A stretch of 64,000 nt of DNA from Rhodopseudomonas palustris HaA2 (GCF_000013365.1 NC_007778.1:3348001-3412000); one strand, 5' to 3'. Counted from the first letter of the stretch, positions 24,757-34,609 are shown. Notes: generated from the letters alone by a model not told the origin. A program made the numbers and translations.

Positions 24757-26598
24757 CTATCTGATCATCGCCGGCCCGGGATCCGGCACCGCGACGTCGA
24801 TCACGCGAAACTGCACGCGTTCGGCGCCCTGCCAGCGGTCGATCGCGAGCGAGCCGGCGACATGCAGCGGATGGCCGCGGTTCTCGGCGAGCGCCTGCCC
24901 GAGCTTCTGCCCGACGCTGCGGAATGCAATGCCGTTGACGATGGCGCCGTCGCCGGATTTGAAGCGCAGCCGCAGATGCGCCTGCCCGACTTCGTCGGCA
25001 TAGACCAGTTGATGCGCCGGCAGCGCGATGACCGGCTCGGGATTGCCGGCGCCGAACGGCCCGGCGCGATTGAGCGTGGCGGCGAATTCCGGCGTGATAC
25101 CGCGTGCCGACACCGCGCCGTCGATCGACAATTCGTTGACGTGGCGCGACTTGGCGACGTCGGCGGCGAGCGCGGTTTCGAGCCAGCCGCGGAATTCGGC
25201 GAGGCGTTCCTTGCGCAGCGTCACGCCGGCGGCCATCGCGTGGCCGCCGCCTTTCATCAGGATGCCCTCGGTCACGGCGTTGCGCACCGCGCGGCCGAGA
25301 TCGACGCCGCCGATCGAGCGGCCCGAGCCGGTGCCGATGCCGCCGGGCTCCAGCGCGATGGCGAACGCCGGCCGGCCGAATTTTTCCTTCAGCCGCGACG
25401 CGACGAGGCCGACCACGCCGGGATGCCAGCCCTCGGACGCGGTGACGATCACCGCGCCCTTGTCCTCGAGGCCGAGCGCGGCGATCGCCTCGGCCTCCGC
25501 CTGCGCTTCGGCGTGTTGCTCGATGACGCGGCGCTCGGTGTTGAGGCGATCGAGTTCGGCGGCGATCCGCGCGGCTTCCGAAACATCACCTTCGAGCAGC
25601 AGCCGCACCCCGAGATCGGCGCGGCCGATCCGGCCGCCGGCATTGATCCGCGGCCCGAGCATGAAGCCGAGATGCCAGACTTCGGGTGGCCCGTTGAGCC
25701 GCGCCACGTCCATCAGCGCGGTGTGGCCGACATGATCGCGGCGGCGCAGCGCGATCAGCCCCTTGGCGACGAAGGCGCGGTTGAGCCCGATCAGGGGCGC
25801 CACGTCGGCGACAGTGCCGAGCGCGACGTGATGCAGCATGTCGAGCAGATTCGGCTCCGGCCGCTCCAGCGTCCAGAAGCCGCGATGGCGCAGCTCGCGA
25901 TTGACCGCGACCAGCGTCATCATCACCAGCCCGACGGCGGCGAGATGGCCGAGGCCGGACAGATCATCGGGCCGGTTCGGATTGATCAGCGCGTCGACCT
26001 CGGGCAGTTCGTCGGCGGTCTGGTGATGATCGATCACCACCACGCTCATGCCGAGCCGGCGCGCCTCGGCCAGCGGCTCGAGGCTGGTGGTGCCGCAATC
26101 CACCGTGATCAGCAGCGTCGCGCCCTTGTCCGCCAGCATCCGGATGGCGTCGACATTCGGGCCGTAGCCCTCGAAGATGCGGTCGGGAATGTGGATCAGC
26201 GGATCGAGCCCGCAATGCCGCAGATGCCAGGCCAGCAATGCGGCCGAGGTCGCGCCGTCGACGTCGTAATCGCCGAAGATCGCCACCTTCTCGCGTTTCG
26301 TCGCGGCGTCGGCGATGCGGCTGGCGCCGGCCTCCATCTGCGTCACCGTCGATGGATCGGGCATCAGCTTGCGGATGGTCGGGTCGAGGAAATCGGCGAC
26401 CGCGTCGATCTCGATGCCGCGCCCGGCGATCACCCGCGCCAGCATCTCCGGCAATTGATAGCGCTGCGCGATCGCCTGCGCCTTGGCGGTGCCGCGCGCA
26501 TCCAGCCGGTCGCGCCACAGCTTGCCGGTGGCGGAACGGGTCACGCCGAGAAACGCCGACACGGGATCAGGCGGCAATGCGGATGCGGGCAAGGTCAT
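24757..26598 (-). CDS. recJ: Single-stranded-DNA exonuclease RecJ
   Basis: A 613-residue DHH-superfamily nuclease that degrades single-stranded DNA 5' to 3' in recombination and mismatch repair. Metal-binding motifs are FGDYDVDGATS (Asp110, 112 and 114), LLITVDCGT (near 163-170) and IDHHQTAD (DHH at 190-192), then DHHA1 with GGGHAMAAGVTL and a C-terminal OB-like domain. Length and layout are normal. The stop lies 280 bases from the chemoreceptor start. A REP-like palindrome separates its start from the HAD gene. Confidence 0.95.
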   Translation of the reverse strand: MTLPASALPPDPVSAFLGVTRSATGKLWRDRLDARGTAKAQAIAQRYQLPEMLARVIAGRGIEIDAVADFLDPTIRKLMPDPSTVTQMEAGASRIADAATKREKVAIFGDYDVDGATSAALLAWHLRHCGLDPLIHIPDRIFEGYGPNVDAIRMLADKGATLLITVDCGTTSLEPLAEARRLGMSVVVIDHHQTADELPEVDALINPNRPDDLSGLGHLAAVGLVMMTLVAVNRELRHRGFWTLERPEPNLLDMLHHVALGTVADVAPLIGLNRAFVAKGLIALRRRDHVGHTALMDVARLNGPPEVWHLGFMLGPRINAGGRIGRADLGVRLLLEGDVSEAARIAAELDRLNTERRVIEQHAEAQAEAEAIAALGLEDKGAVIVTASEGWHPGVVGLVASRLKEKFGRPAFAIALEPGGIGTGSGRSIGGVDLGRAVRNAVTEGILMKGGGHAMAAGVTLRKERLAEFRGWLETALAADVAKSRHVNELSIDGAVSARGITPEFAATLNRAGPFGAGNPEPVIALPAHQLVYADEVGQAHLRLRFKSGDGAIVNGIAFRSVGQKLGQALAENRGHPLHVAGSLAIDRWQGAERVQFRVIDVAVPDPGPAMIR

Positions 26599-26679
26599 GG
26601 CGCGTGGAGATAAGCACGAAGCGAGGGCGAGGCAAACCGATGCCTCTTGCCGGCGGGCCTCGCAACCTGCACCGCGTCG

Positions 26680-26790
26680 TCATCCTGAGGCGCTCGCCCG
26701 CACGGCGCGCCTCGAAGGATGCGGCAGCGAGCACGACCCTCGTCGCGCATCCTTCGAGGCGCGCAAGAAAGAGCGCGCACCTCAGGATGA
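26680..26790. repeat. REP-like palindromic element (CATCCTGAGG family)
   Basis: Outer arms TCATCCTGAGG/CCTCAGGATGA and inner 17-base arms (26707-26723 and 26746-26762, GCGCCTCGAAGGATGCG and complement) form a nested dyad of about 110 bases. This is a common intergenic palindrome of Bradyrhizobium-type genomes, here between recJ and the HAD gene. Confidence 0.85.
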
Positions 26791-26816
26791 CGGAAGCCTT
26801 GTGGTAGACCCGAAGA

Positions 26817-27542
26817 TCAGCACCCCAGCCGATCGGCGATGCCGCCGAAATCCGCGGCGACGATGTCCCAGGCGCCGGTCGCCTCGTAATCCTGCTTCTG
26901 CAGCGGGCCGTATTCGGTCGGCCGGGCGACGAAGGCAGTCTTCAGGCCGAGCTTCTGCGCCGCGTCGAGGTCGTTGTTGTGGGCGGCGACCATCATCACC
27001 TGCCCGGGCGGAAGATTCAGCAGCCGCGCGGCGCCGAGATAAGTCTCGGGGTCGGGCTTGTAGTGCTCGAACAGATCGCCGCCGAGGATCAGGTCCCACG
27101 GCAGCCCGACTGTCTTGGCCATCCGCGTCAGCAGCCCGACATTGCCGTTCGACAGCGGGCTGATGATGTAGGTCGATTTCAGCCGGGCGAGCCCCGCGAC
27201 GACATCCGGCCACGGCTTCAGCCGGTGCCAGCCGGTCGTCATGTAGTGCAGATCGTCCTCGGTCAGCCCCGCGATGCCGAACTCGACCACCAGCTTCTCC
27301 AGCGAGCGGCGATGCAGATCGTCGAGCATGATGAAGCCGGCAGACGGATTCTTGCGGACCGCGTCCATCGACGGCACATAGGCCTGCCGCCACGCATCGA
27401 CCAGCCCGGCCCAGTCGCCGCTGATGCCGCGCGTCGCCGACCACGCCGTGAAGTCGGCGATCAGGCTGGAGCGCCAGTCGACCACAGTGCCGAAGATGTC
27501 GAACACCAGGGCCTTGACGTCGATCGGTTCGGCAGCGGGCAT
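26817..27542 (-). CDS. HAD hydrolase, haloacid dehalogenase type II
   Basis: A 241-residue HAD protein. Motif I is FDIFGTVVDWR, with the nucleophile Asp (about residue 15), but Phe-Gly replaces the usual YGT, as in type II dehalogenases. Motif II is SPLSNGN, and the lysine lies in HYKPDPETYLGA; an acidic region (VAAHNNDLDAA) replaces the canonical GDxxxD with AAHNND. The family hydrolyses 2-haloacids or small organic phosphates; the substrate is unknown. The cap domain spans about 25-95. Confidence 0.85.
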   Translation of the reverse strand: MPAAEPIDVKALVFDIFGTVVDWRSSLIADFTAWSATRGISGDWAGLVDAWRQAYVPSMDAVRKNPSAGFIMLDDLHRRSLEKLVVEFGIAGLTEDDLHYMTTGWHRLKPWPDVVAGLARLKSTYIISPLSNGNVGLLTRMAKTVGLPWDLILGGDLFEHYKPDPETYLGAARLLNLPPGQVMMVAAHNNDLDAAQKLGLKTAFVARPTEYGPLQKQDYEATGAWDIVAADFGGIADRLGC

Positions 27543-27568
27543 GGGTCGTCTCCCTTGTTGTTCTTGTT

Positions 27569-27668
27569 GTCATTCCGGGGCGCGCGGAACGCGCGAACCC
27601 GGAATCTCGCCGCGCAAGTCCGAGATTCCGGGTTCGCCCGCGGCTTCGCTGCGCGCGCCCGGAATGAC
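27569..27668. repeat. Long imperfect inverted repeat (CATTCCGGG family)
   Basis: Arms starting GTCATTCCGGGGCGCGCGGA and ending CGCGCCCGGAATGAC surround an inner pair GAACCCGGAATCTCG / CGAGATTCCGGGTTC. It is an intergenic REP-like element, between the HAD and GNAT genes, and touches the end of the latter. Confidence 0.85.
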
Positions 27669-27671
27669 GGG

Positions 27672-28115
27672 CTAGAGAATCTTCCGATATTGCATGAAGC
27701 CGGAATCGTCGGCGATGCGGTCGTAGAGCAGCCGCGCGGTGGCGTTGCCGGTTTGCGTCAGCCAATGCACCCGGCTGCAGCCGTCGGCCTTGGCGCGGGC
27801 GTACACCGCCTCGATCAGCTTGCGGCCGAGGCCGAGCCCGCGCGCGCTGTCGGCGACGAACAGGTCCTGCAAGTAGCAGTAATCGCCGGCCGTCCAGCAC
27901 GAGCGGTGATACAGGAACTGCACGATGCCGGTGAGCCGTCCGTCGACATAGGCGCCGAGCAGATACATCGGCTCGGCGGCGTCGTGGAACCGCGCCCAGG
28001 TGACGTCACTGGTCCCCGGCGCGAGCGTCGCCTTGTAGAATTCGAGGTAGCCGGCCCACAGCGGCTCCCAGGCGGCGCGCTCGTCGGGGCCGACAGGACG
28101 AATCTCGACGGCCAT
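27672..28115 (-). CDS. GNAT-family N-acetyltransferase
   Basis: A 147-residue GNAT fold protein. The acetyl-CoA-binding motif A is YLQDLFVADSARGLGLGRKLIEAV (R/Q-x-x-G-x-G/A as ARGLGLG), preceded by the beta4 strand and followed by HWLTQTGNATARLLYDRI (motif B). The N-terminal helix (PVGPDERAAWEPLWAGYLEFY) is typical. The substrate is not predictable. Only 12 bases separate its start from the end of glpX, so it is likely cotranscribed downstream of glpX. Confidence 0.88.
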   Translation of the reverse strand: MAVEIRPVGPDERAAWEPLWAGYLEFYKATLAPGTSDVTWARFHDAAEPMYLLGAYVDGRLTGIVQFLYHRSCWTAGDYCYLQDLFVADSARGLGLGRKLIEAVYARAKADGCSRVHWLTQTGNATARLLYDRIADDSGFMQYRKIL

Positions 28116-28127
28116 GGCCGGCTCTCC

Positions 28128-29132
28128 TTAATCGAGGTGGAATTTCTCGAACTGGCGGTGATCCGCCTTGATGTAGCGCACCGTGCCGGTCACCGAGCGC
28201 ATCACCACGGTCTCGGTCTGGATCACGTGCTTGCGGAACTTGACGCCGGACAAGAGCGAGCCGTCGGTGACGCCGGTGGCGGCGAACAGGCAGTCACCCT
28301 TCACCATGTCCTCGATCTGGTAGACGAAGTTCGGGTCCTCGATGCCCATCGACTCGGCGCGATTGCGCTTCGAATAGGTGTCGAGCAGCAACCGGCACTG
28401 CATCTGGCCGCCGATGCAGCGCAGCGCCGCCGCAGCCAGCACGCCCTCCGGCGCGCCGCCGGTGCCCATGTAGATGTCGACGCCGGTGTTGTCCGGGTCG
28501 GCGCAATGGATCACGCCGGCGACGTCGCCGTCGGTGATCAGCTGGACGCCGGCGCCGGTGGCGCGGATCTTGGCGATCAGCTCGGCATGGCGCGGGCGGT
28601 CGAGCACCAGCACGGTGATGTCGTGCACCGACACGTCCTTGGCCTGCGCCAGGCGGCGGATGTTCTCTTCCGGCGGCGCGTCGATATCGATCAGGCCCTT
28701 GTCGTAGCCCGGGCCGATCGCGATCTTCTGCATGTAGACGTCGGGCGCGTGCAGCAGCGTGCCGCCTTCGGCCATCGCCATGGTGGCGATCGAGCCCGGC
28801 ATGTTCTTGGCGCACAGCGTGGTGCCTTCGAGCGGATCGACCGCGATGTCGACCTTCGGCCCGGCGTCGATGCCGGCGCCGACCTTCTCGCCGATGAACA
28901 GCATCGGCGCCTCGTCGCGCTCGCCCTCGCCGATCACCACGGTGCCTTCGATCGGCATCTTGTTGAGTTCGCGGCGCATCGCGTCGACCGCGGCCTGGTC
29001 GGCGCCCTTTTCGTTGCCGTGGCCGCGAAGCCGCGCCGCCGACACCGCCGCACGCTCCGTCACGCGCACGATCTCGAGCGTCAGGATGCGCTCCAGCAGC
29101 AATTGCGGCGGAACGGAAATGGTGGTCGACAT
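28128..29132 (-). CDS. glpX: Class II fructose-1,6-bisphosphatase
   Basis: The 334-residue GlpX enzyme dephosphorylates fructose 1,6-bisphosphate in gluconeogenesis and the Calvin cycle (in phototrophs some also act on sedoheptulose bisphosphate). Motifs include VVIGEGERDEAPML, VDIAVDPLEGTTLCA (metal-binding Asp/Glu), ITDGDVAGVIHCADP and MGTGGAPEGVLAAAAL. I chose Met 29132 (MSTTISVPPQLL). Its neighbours are hom upstream and a GNAT gene downstream on the same strand, a frequent alphaproteobacterial order. Confidence 0.95.
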   Translation of the reverse strand: MSTTISVPPQLLLERILTLEIVRVTERAAVSAARLRGHGNEKGADQAAVDAMRRELNKMPIEGTVVIGEGERDEAPMLFIGEKVGAGIDAGPKVDIAVDPLEGTTLCAKNMPGSIATMAMAEGGTLLHAPDVYMQKIAIGPGYDKGLIDIDAPPEENIRRLAQAKDVSVHDITVLVLDRPRHAELIAKIRATGAGVQLITDGDVAGVIHCADPDNTGVDIYMGTGGAPEGVLAAAALRCIGGQMQCRLLLDTYSKRNRAESMGIEDPNFVYQIEDMVKGDCLFAATGVTDGSLLSGVKFRKHVIQTETVVMRSVTGTVRYIKADHRQFEKFHLD

Positions 29133-29247
29133 CGGCGTCTCCTCGAACTCTGCCTGCACCCCAGCGGCGCGGGCGTACTTGTCTCTGACGTGGTCCAAAG
29201 CAGGATGACTTATCTTCGAACCGTCATCCTGATCTGGTTACTTGTTC

Positions 29248-29296
29248 GAGCATGATCTTATCCGAAAACCGGTATCCACTTTTCGGGATCATGCTC
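29248..29296. repeat. Palindromic element between hom and glpX
   Basis: GAGCATGATC (29248-29257) and GATCATGCTC (29287-29296) flank an inner CCGAAAA.../...TTTTCGG pair. This 49-base dyad is a well-known intergenic repeat in Bradyrhizobium relatives and touches the hom stop codon; it may also act as a terminator. Confidence 0.85.
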
Positions 29297-30618
29297 TAGT
29301 TCTTCTCGATCCGGATGACCTGCGGCCGGCCGCTGATCACCTTGTCGCGCTGCACCGCCTGCAGCGCGCGGCGCACCGCGTCTTCGCTGGTCGCATAAGT
29401 GATCAGGATCACCGGCACCGGCGCGGATTTCAACGGCTTGCCGTTGGCATCCATCGCCCGCTCGGGCTGGCGCTGCACGATCGATTCGATCGAGATCTCC
29501 TGTTCGGCCAGACGGGTCGCGATCGTCGCCGCGGTGCCGGCGTGGTCGCGCGCCATCAGCCGCAGATAATAGCCGCCCTCGTGGCGCTGCATCGGCGCCT
29601 TGGTGATCACCTTGAGCTTGCCCACCGGCCGGCCGAACGGCTCGGCGCGAATGCCGCGCGCGACGTCGGCGATATCGGCGACCACGGCCGAGGCCGTCGC
29701 GGCCGCGCCGGCGCCGGCGCCGACCAGCGTGATCGGCGGAATGCCGTCGCCGTCGATCGTCACCGCATTGGTGACGCCCATCACTTGCGCGATCGACGAG
29801 GTCTTCGGCACCATGGTCGGATGCACGCGCTGCTCGATGCCCTGCGGCGTGCGCACCGCGACGCCGAGCAGCTTGACGCGGTAGCCGAGATCGGCGGCGG
29901 CGCGCAGATCCTCCGGCGTAATCGAGGTGATGCCTTCGACATGGACCGCGCTCTGCGCGACCTTGGTGCCGAAGGCCAGACTGGCGAGAATGGACAGCTT
30001 CTGCGCGGTGTCGTGGCCGTCGATGTCGAACGCCGGATTGGCCTCGGCGTAGCCGAGCCGCTGCGCGTCCTTCAGGCACGCGTCGAACGACAGCCCTTCC
30101 TGCTCCATCCGGGTCAGGATGTAGTTGCAGGTGCCGTTGAGGATGCCGTAGATGCGATGAATGTCGGTGCCGGCGAGGCCCTCGCGCAGCGTCTTGATGA
30201 CGGGAATAGCGGCGCCGACGGCGGCCTCGTAGTTCAGCGCGACGCCGTGCTTCTCGGCGAGCGCCGCGAGTTTCAGGCCGTGCTTGGCGATCAGCGCCTT
30301 GTTGGCGGTGACCACCGATTTGCCGGCGGCGAGCGCCGCCTCGATCGCCGGCCCGGCCGGCTCGTCGACGCCGCCGATCAGTTCGACGAAGCAGTCGACT
30401 TCGGGATCGGTGGCGATCGCCAGCGGGCTCTTGGCCCATCTAATGCCGGAGAGGTCGACGCCGCGCTTCTTGGCCTTCGACCGCGCGGTGACGGCGACGA
30501 CACGCACGGGACGGCCGCAGCGCGCCGCGAGCGTGCGCTGCTGCTGTTCGATGACGCGGACCACTTCGGCGCCGACGGTGCCGAGACCCGCAATACCCAC
30601 TCTGAGTGGCGCGACCAT
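29296..30618 (-). CDS. hom: Homoserine dehydrogenase
   Basis: The 440-residue enzyme reduces aspartate semialdehyde to homoserine in the threonine/methionine branch. The Rossmann motif is GIAGLGTVGAEVV (residues 7-20), catalytic features are TANKALIAKHG and NYEAAVGAAIPVI, then GTCNYIL and DGHDTAQKL. A C-terminal ACT domain (about 355-440, YYLRLMARDHAGT) allows feedback control. I chose Met 30618 (MVAPLRVGIAG). It is directly downstream of an AlaC-type aminotransferase gene, a common Rhizobiales operon. Confidence 0.95.
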   Translation of the reverse strand: MVAPLRVGIAGLGTVGAEVVRVIEQQQRTLAARCGRPVRVVAVTARSKAKKRGVDLSGIRWAKSPLAIATDPEVDCFVELIGGVDEPAGPAIEAALAAGKSVVTANKALIAKHGLKLAALAEKHGVALNYEAAVGAAIPVIKTLREGLAGTDIHRIYGILNGTCNYILTRMEQEGLSFDACLKDAQRLGYAEANPAFDIDGHDTAQKLSILASLAFGTKVAQSAVHVEGITSITPEDLRAAADLGYRVKLLGVAVRTPQGIEQRVHPTMVPKTSSIAQVMGVTNAVTIDGDGIPPITLVGAGAGAAATASAVVADIADVARGIRAEPFGRPVGKLKVITKAPMQRHEGGYYLRLMARDHAGTAATIATRLAEQEISIESIVQRQPERAMDANGKPLKSAPVPVILITYATSEDAVRRALQAVQRDKVISGRPQVIRIEKN

Positions 30619-30738
30619 GACGCGCTGAACCTGCTGCCGGAAGAGTTGAGACGGAAAGGACCGGAGACGGCCCCGAACGGACTGGCCAGAAACCAAAGCA
30701 CCTGCGCCGAAGGCCGCGCAGGCCCTCGGCGACCGTGC

Positions 30739-31959
30739 CTATCGCCGGGTGGCGAGAGGCACCACGTTGTGCAACGTTTCGACGCCGCTTTCAAGGAAGC
30801 GCCGGACGCCGCGCGCCGCCTGGCGGATGCGCTGCTCGTTTTCCACCATGGCGATGCGAACATAGCCTTCGCCGTGCTCGCCGAAGGCGACGCCGGGCGA
30901 CACCACGACGCCGGATTTCTCCACCATCAGGGTGGCGAACTGCATGCTGCCGATCTCGCGAAATGCCGGCGGCAGCGGCGCCCAGGCGAACATCGAGGCC
31001 GACGGCGGCGGGATCTCCCAGCCGGCCCGGCCGAAGCTCTCGACCAGCGCGTCGCGGCGCTTCTTGTAGGTCTCGCGCATCTCGCGGATACAATCGTCCG
31101 GGCCGTTCAGCGCCGCGGTGGCGGCGACCTGCACCGGCGTGAACGCACCGTAATCGAGATACGACTTCACCCGCGCCAGGGCGGCGATGATGCGCTCGTT
31201 GCCGACCGCAAAGCCCATCCGCCAGCCGGCCATCGAGAACGTCTTCGACATCGAGGTGAACTCGACGGTGACGTCCATCGCGCCCGGCACCTGCAGCACC
31301 GACGGCGGCGGGTTGGCATCGTCGAAATAGACTTCGGCATAGGCCAGATCCGACAGGATCATGATCTCGTGCTTCTTCGCGAACGCCACCAGATCCTTGT
31401 AGAAATCGAGGCTGGCCACATAGGCGGTCGGATTCGACGGATAGCAGGCGATCAGCGCGATCGGCTTCGGGATCGAATGGATGATGGCGCGCTCGGCCGC
31501 GGCGAAGAATTCCGGGGTCGGCTCGGACGGCACCGAGCGGATCACGCCGCCGGCCATCAGGAAGCCGAAGGCGTGGATCGGGTAGCTCGGATTCGGGCAC
31601 AGCACGACGTCGCCTGGCGCGGTGATCGCCTGGGCGACGTTGGCGAAGCCTTCCTTGGAGCCGAGCGTGGCGACCACCTGGGTGTCGGGATTCAGCTTCA
31701 CCCCGAACCGGCGGTCGTAATAGGCCGCCTGGGCCTTGCGCAGCCCGGTGATGCCGCGCGAGGCGGAATAGCGGTCGGTGCGCGGCTTGCCGAGCGTCTC
31801 CTTGAGCTTCTCCAGCACGTGCGGCGGCGCCGGCAGGTCCGGGTTGCCCATCCCCATGTCGATGATGTCGGCCCCGGCATTCCGCGCGGCCGCCTTGGCC
31901 CGGTTGACCTGTTCGAACACGTAAGGCGGCAGGCGGCGGATGCGGTAAAATTCTTCCAT
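30739..31959 (-). CDS. alaC: Class I aminotransferase, AlaC-type
   Basis: A 406-residue fold-type I PLP aminotransferase. Substrate/PLP elements are DMGMGNPDLPAPPHV, CYPSNPTA, DLAYAEVYFD, and the Schiff-base lysine in TSMSKTFSMAGWR. C-terminal GYVRIAMVENEQRIRQA holds the carboxylate Arg. The sequence is of the alanine/glutamate-pyruvate aminotransferase (AlaC) type, related to LL-diaminopimelate aminotransferases; upstream of hom it fits amino-acid synthesis. Substrate assignment is by family resemblance only. Confidence 0.85.
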   Translation of the reverse strand: MEEFYRIRRLPPYVFEQVNRAKAAARNAGADIIDMGMGNPDLPAPPHVLEKLKETLGKPRTDRYSASRGITGLRKAQAAYYDRRFGVKLNPDTQVVATLGSKEGFANVAQAITAPGDVVLCPNPSYPIHAFGFLMAGGVIRSVPSEPTPEFFAAAERAIIHSIPKPIALIACYPSNPTAYVASLDFYKDLVAFAKKHEIMILSDLAYAEVYFDDANPPPSVLQVPGAMDVTVEFTSMSKTFSMAGWRMGFAVGNERIIAALARVKSYLDYGAFTPVQVAATAALNGPDDCIREMRETYKKRRDALVESFGRAGWEIPPPSASMFAWAPLPPAFREIGSMQFATLMVEKSGVVVSPGVAFGEHGEGYVRIAMVENEQRIRQAARGVRRFLESGVETLHNVVPLATRR

Positions 31960-32149
31960 GGTTCTCGACTCCGGGGTGCGGCTGGATCGTTACCGCGTTC
32001 TTGATCGGAGGGGAATCCGATTCAGGCGCAGAAACGCTCCCATTGGCACGATTTTGCGGCGGATCGGGTCGAGGACGGTGTTTGTGCTGCGCCGACCTGC
32101 GAACGGTGACCCGCCACCGTCGCCGTTCGTGCACCGGCGACGCTGACGG

Positions 32150-32461
32150 CTATTTGGCGGCGGCCGGCTTGGCGGCGCTGGCATTGGCGTTCGCCTGGCG
32201 CTCGCGGGCGGCAATCAGTTCCTGCTCGATCTTGTTGCGCTCGGCGGGAGCCAGCACGGCCTCGTCGCGGTTGGCCGGCAAATCGTTGACCGCCGGGAAG
32301 GCTTCCGCCTCCTTCGGCTTCTCGACCTTGTCGCTGGCGCCCATCAGCGGCATGTCGGACAGCGAGATCGAGCAACCGCCGAGGCAGAGCCCGGCCAGCA
32401 GCACCGCCGCGGCCAGACCGGCGCGCCGATGACCCCGATCTCCGCCGTTCGCTCCGGGCAT
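32150..32461 (-). CDS. Small lipoprotein
   Basis: The 103-residue product has a signal with lipobox LCLGGC (hydrophobic core AGLAAAVLLAGLCLGGC), so it is probably lipidated at the Cys near residue 30. The mature part is charged and helical, with AEAFPAVNDLPANRDEAVL and an ERNKIEQELIAARERQ coiled-coil-like segment, ending in a Lys/Ala tail. I chose the ATG at 32461 because GAGAGGCGGGG precedes it; earlier Met codons at 32479 and 32635 lack a good site. Function unknown; it lies divergent from phaC. Confidence 0.75.
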   Translation of the reverse strand: MPGANGGDRGHRRAGLAAAVLLAGLCLGGCSISLSDMPLMGASDKVEKPKEAEAFPAVNDLPANRDEAVLAPAERNKIEQELIAARERQANANASAAKPAAAK

Positions 32462-32803
32462 CGGCCCCGCCTCTCGCATCACGCGCAAAACGCTGTTCCC
32501 TTGCTCGCGGCGGCCAGACGCGCACCGGAGCCCTCTTCGTGATCCGCCCGAACCAAGGCGGCCGTCAAATCTTATCCTGCCGAACCCGCTGCGACCCAGA
32601 GCCGGCCAGCACATGAACCGCGAACGGTGTTGCACCTTAGGCGATCCGGCCCCGAGTCAGTGGGATGCCAATGTGGCTAAATCAAGCGCAAATTGTCGCA
32701 CTGCAGCACATCGAGTTCAGCACCGTTTACCGAACTATGCCATCATCGGCGAGACAACGACAAAATCGTCTAAGGTCTTCGAACAGGGTTGAAGCGTCCG
32801 GTC

Positions 32804-34609
32804 ATGAGCGACATGCTACCAGAAACCAGCACGGCGAAGAAGTTCGATCCCGAGGCTTTCGCGCGTAATCTGGCGCAGGCGATGGAGTGCGGCAGCCAGG
32901 CGCTGGCGACGATGCTGAAGCCGAGCGAGCCGATCGACGGTGTCAAGCCGCCGACCGAACTGACGGAGATCGTCAAGACGCTCACCAGCGTCGCCACCTA
33001 CTGGATGTCCGACCAGACCCGCGCCGCGGAGCTGCAGACGAAGCTCGGCAAATCCTATCTCGAGCTGTGGGGCAACGCCTCCAAGAAGCTCGCCGGCGAG
33101 ACGGCCGTCGCCCCGACCATCGAGCCGCCGGCGCGCGACAAGCGTTTCGCCGATCCGGACTGGCGAAAGAACCAGTTCTACGAATTCATCATGCAGGCCT
33201 ATCTGTTGACCTCGCAATGGGCCAACGAGCTGGTCGAGAAGGCCGACGGCCTCGACCCGCACACCAAGCGAAAGGCCGCATTCTACATCCAGCAGATCAC
33301 CAACGCGATGGCGCCGTCGAACTTCGTGCCGACCAATCCGGAATTGACCCGGCTGACGCTCGAGAACAGCGGCGACAATCTGGTGCGCGGCATGAAGATG
33401 CTCGCCGAGGACATCGCCGCCGGCAAAGGCCATCTCAAGATTCGCCAGTCCGACCCGTCCAATCTGGAAGTCGGCGTCAACATGGCGACGACGCCCGGCA
33501 AGGTGATCTTCCAGAACGAGATCATGCAACTGATCCAGTACACGCCCGCGACCGAGACGGTGCTGCGCACGCCTCTGCTGATCGTGCCGCCATGGATCAA
33601 CAAGTTCTACATTCTCGATCTCAAGCCCGAGAAGTCGTTCATCAAATACTGCGTCGACCAGGGTCTCACCGTGTTCGTGATCTCCTGGGTCAATCCCGAC
33701 AAGCGCCTCGCCGACAAGAGCTTCGCCGACTACATGAAGCTCGGGCCGCTGACCGCGATGGACGTGATCGAGAAGGTCACCGGCGAGCTGAAGGTGCACA
33801 CCATCGGCTATTGCGTCGGCGGCACCCTGCTCGCCTCGACGCTGGCCTGGCTGGCCGAGCGCCGCCGCCAGCGCGTCACCTCGGCGACCTTCCTGACCAC
33901 CCAGGTCGATTTCACCCATGCCGGCGACCTCAGCGTGTTCGTCGACGAGGGCCAGATCTCGGCGCTGGAGCGCGACATGCAGACGACCGGCGTGCTCGAA
34001 GGCGCCAGGATGGCGATGGCGTTCAACATGCTGCGGTCGAACGACCTGATCTGGTCCTATGTGGTCAGCAACTATCTGAAGGGCCAGCCGCCCGCCGCGT
34101 TCGACCTGCTGCACTGGAATTCCGACGCCACCCGGATGCCGGCGGCGAACCACTCTTACTATCTGCGCAACTGTTATCTCGACAACAAGCTGTCGGCCGG
34201 CACCATGGTGCTCGACGACACCCCGCTCGATCTGTCGAAGGTCAAGGTGCCGATCTACAACCTCGCCACCCGCGAGGACCACATCGCGCCGGCGGAATCC
34301 GTGCTGTACGGTTCGCAATTCTTCGGCGGCCCGGTGAAATACGTGCTGTCCGGCTCCGGCCACATCGCCGGCGTGATCAATCCGCCGGCGGCGAACAAAT
34401 ATCAGTACTGGACCAGCGAGACCATCCGCGCCGGCTCGGTCGCCGAATGGCTGAAGGGCGCGCAGGAGCACAAGGGTTCGTGGTGGCCGGACTGGCGCGA
34501 ATGGGTCGGCAGTTTCGATCCCGAACAGGTCCCTGCCCGCGGCATCGGCAACGAGACCTATCAGCCGATCGAGGACGCCCCCGGCAGCTACGTCCGGGTG
34601 CGATCCTGA
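32804..34609 (+). CDS. phaC: Class I polyhydroxyalkanoate synthase
   Basis: A 601-residue PhaC that polymerises (R)-3-hydroxyacyl-CoA into storage granules. The lipase-like box is GYCVGG with the nucleophile Cys337, and the other triad members are Asp492 (REDHIAP) and His520 (GSGHIAG). The N-terminal PhaC_N region and PPWINKFYILDLKPE and NPDKRLADKSFADY stretches are class-typical. The start is ATG 32804 (MSDMLPETS). Neither phaE nor phaAB neighbours it, consistent with class I. Confidence 0.95.
   Translation: MSDMLPETSTAKKFDPEAFARNLAQAMECGSQALATMLKPSEPIDGVKPPTELTEIVKTLTSVATYWMSDQTRAAELQTKLGKSYLELWGNASKKLAGETAVAPTIEPPARDKRFADPDWRKNQFYEFIMQAYLLTSQWANELVEKADGLDPHTKRKAAFYIQQITNAMAPSNFVPTNPELTRLTLENSGDNLVRGMKMLAEDIAAGKGHLKIRQSDPSNLEVGVNMATTPGKVIFQNEIMQLIQYTPATETVLRTPLLIVPPWINKFYILDLKPEKSFIKYCVDQGLTVFVISWVNPDKRLADKSFADYMKLGPLTAMDVIEKVTGELKVHTIGYCVGGTLLASTLAWLAERRRQRVTSATFLTTQVDFTHAGDLSVFVDEGQISALERDMQTTGVLEGARMAMAFNMLRSNDLIWSYVVSNYLKGQPPAAFDLLHWNSDATRMPAANHSYYLRNCYLDNKLSAGTMVLDDTPLDLSKVKVPIYNLATREDHIAPAESVLYGSQFFGGPVKYVLSGSGHIAGVINPPAANKYQYWTSETIRAGSVAEWLKGAQEHKGSWWPDWREWVGSFDPEQVPARGIGNETYQPIEDAPGSYVRVRS

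Noticed and set aside
29242-32004. 920-codon plus-strand frame over hom and the aminotransferase
   Set aside because: This is the antisense shadow of two well-supported genes in high-GC DNA.
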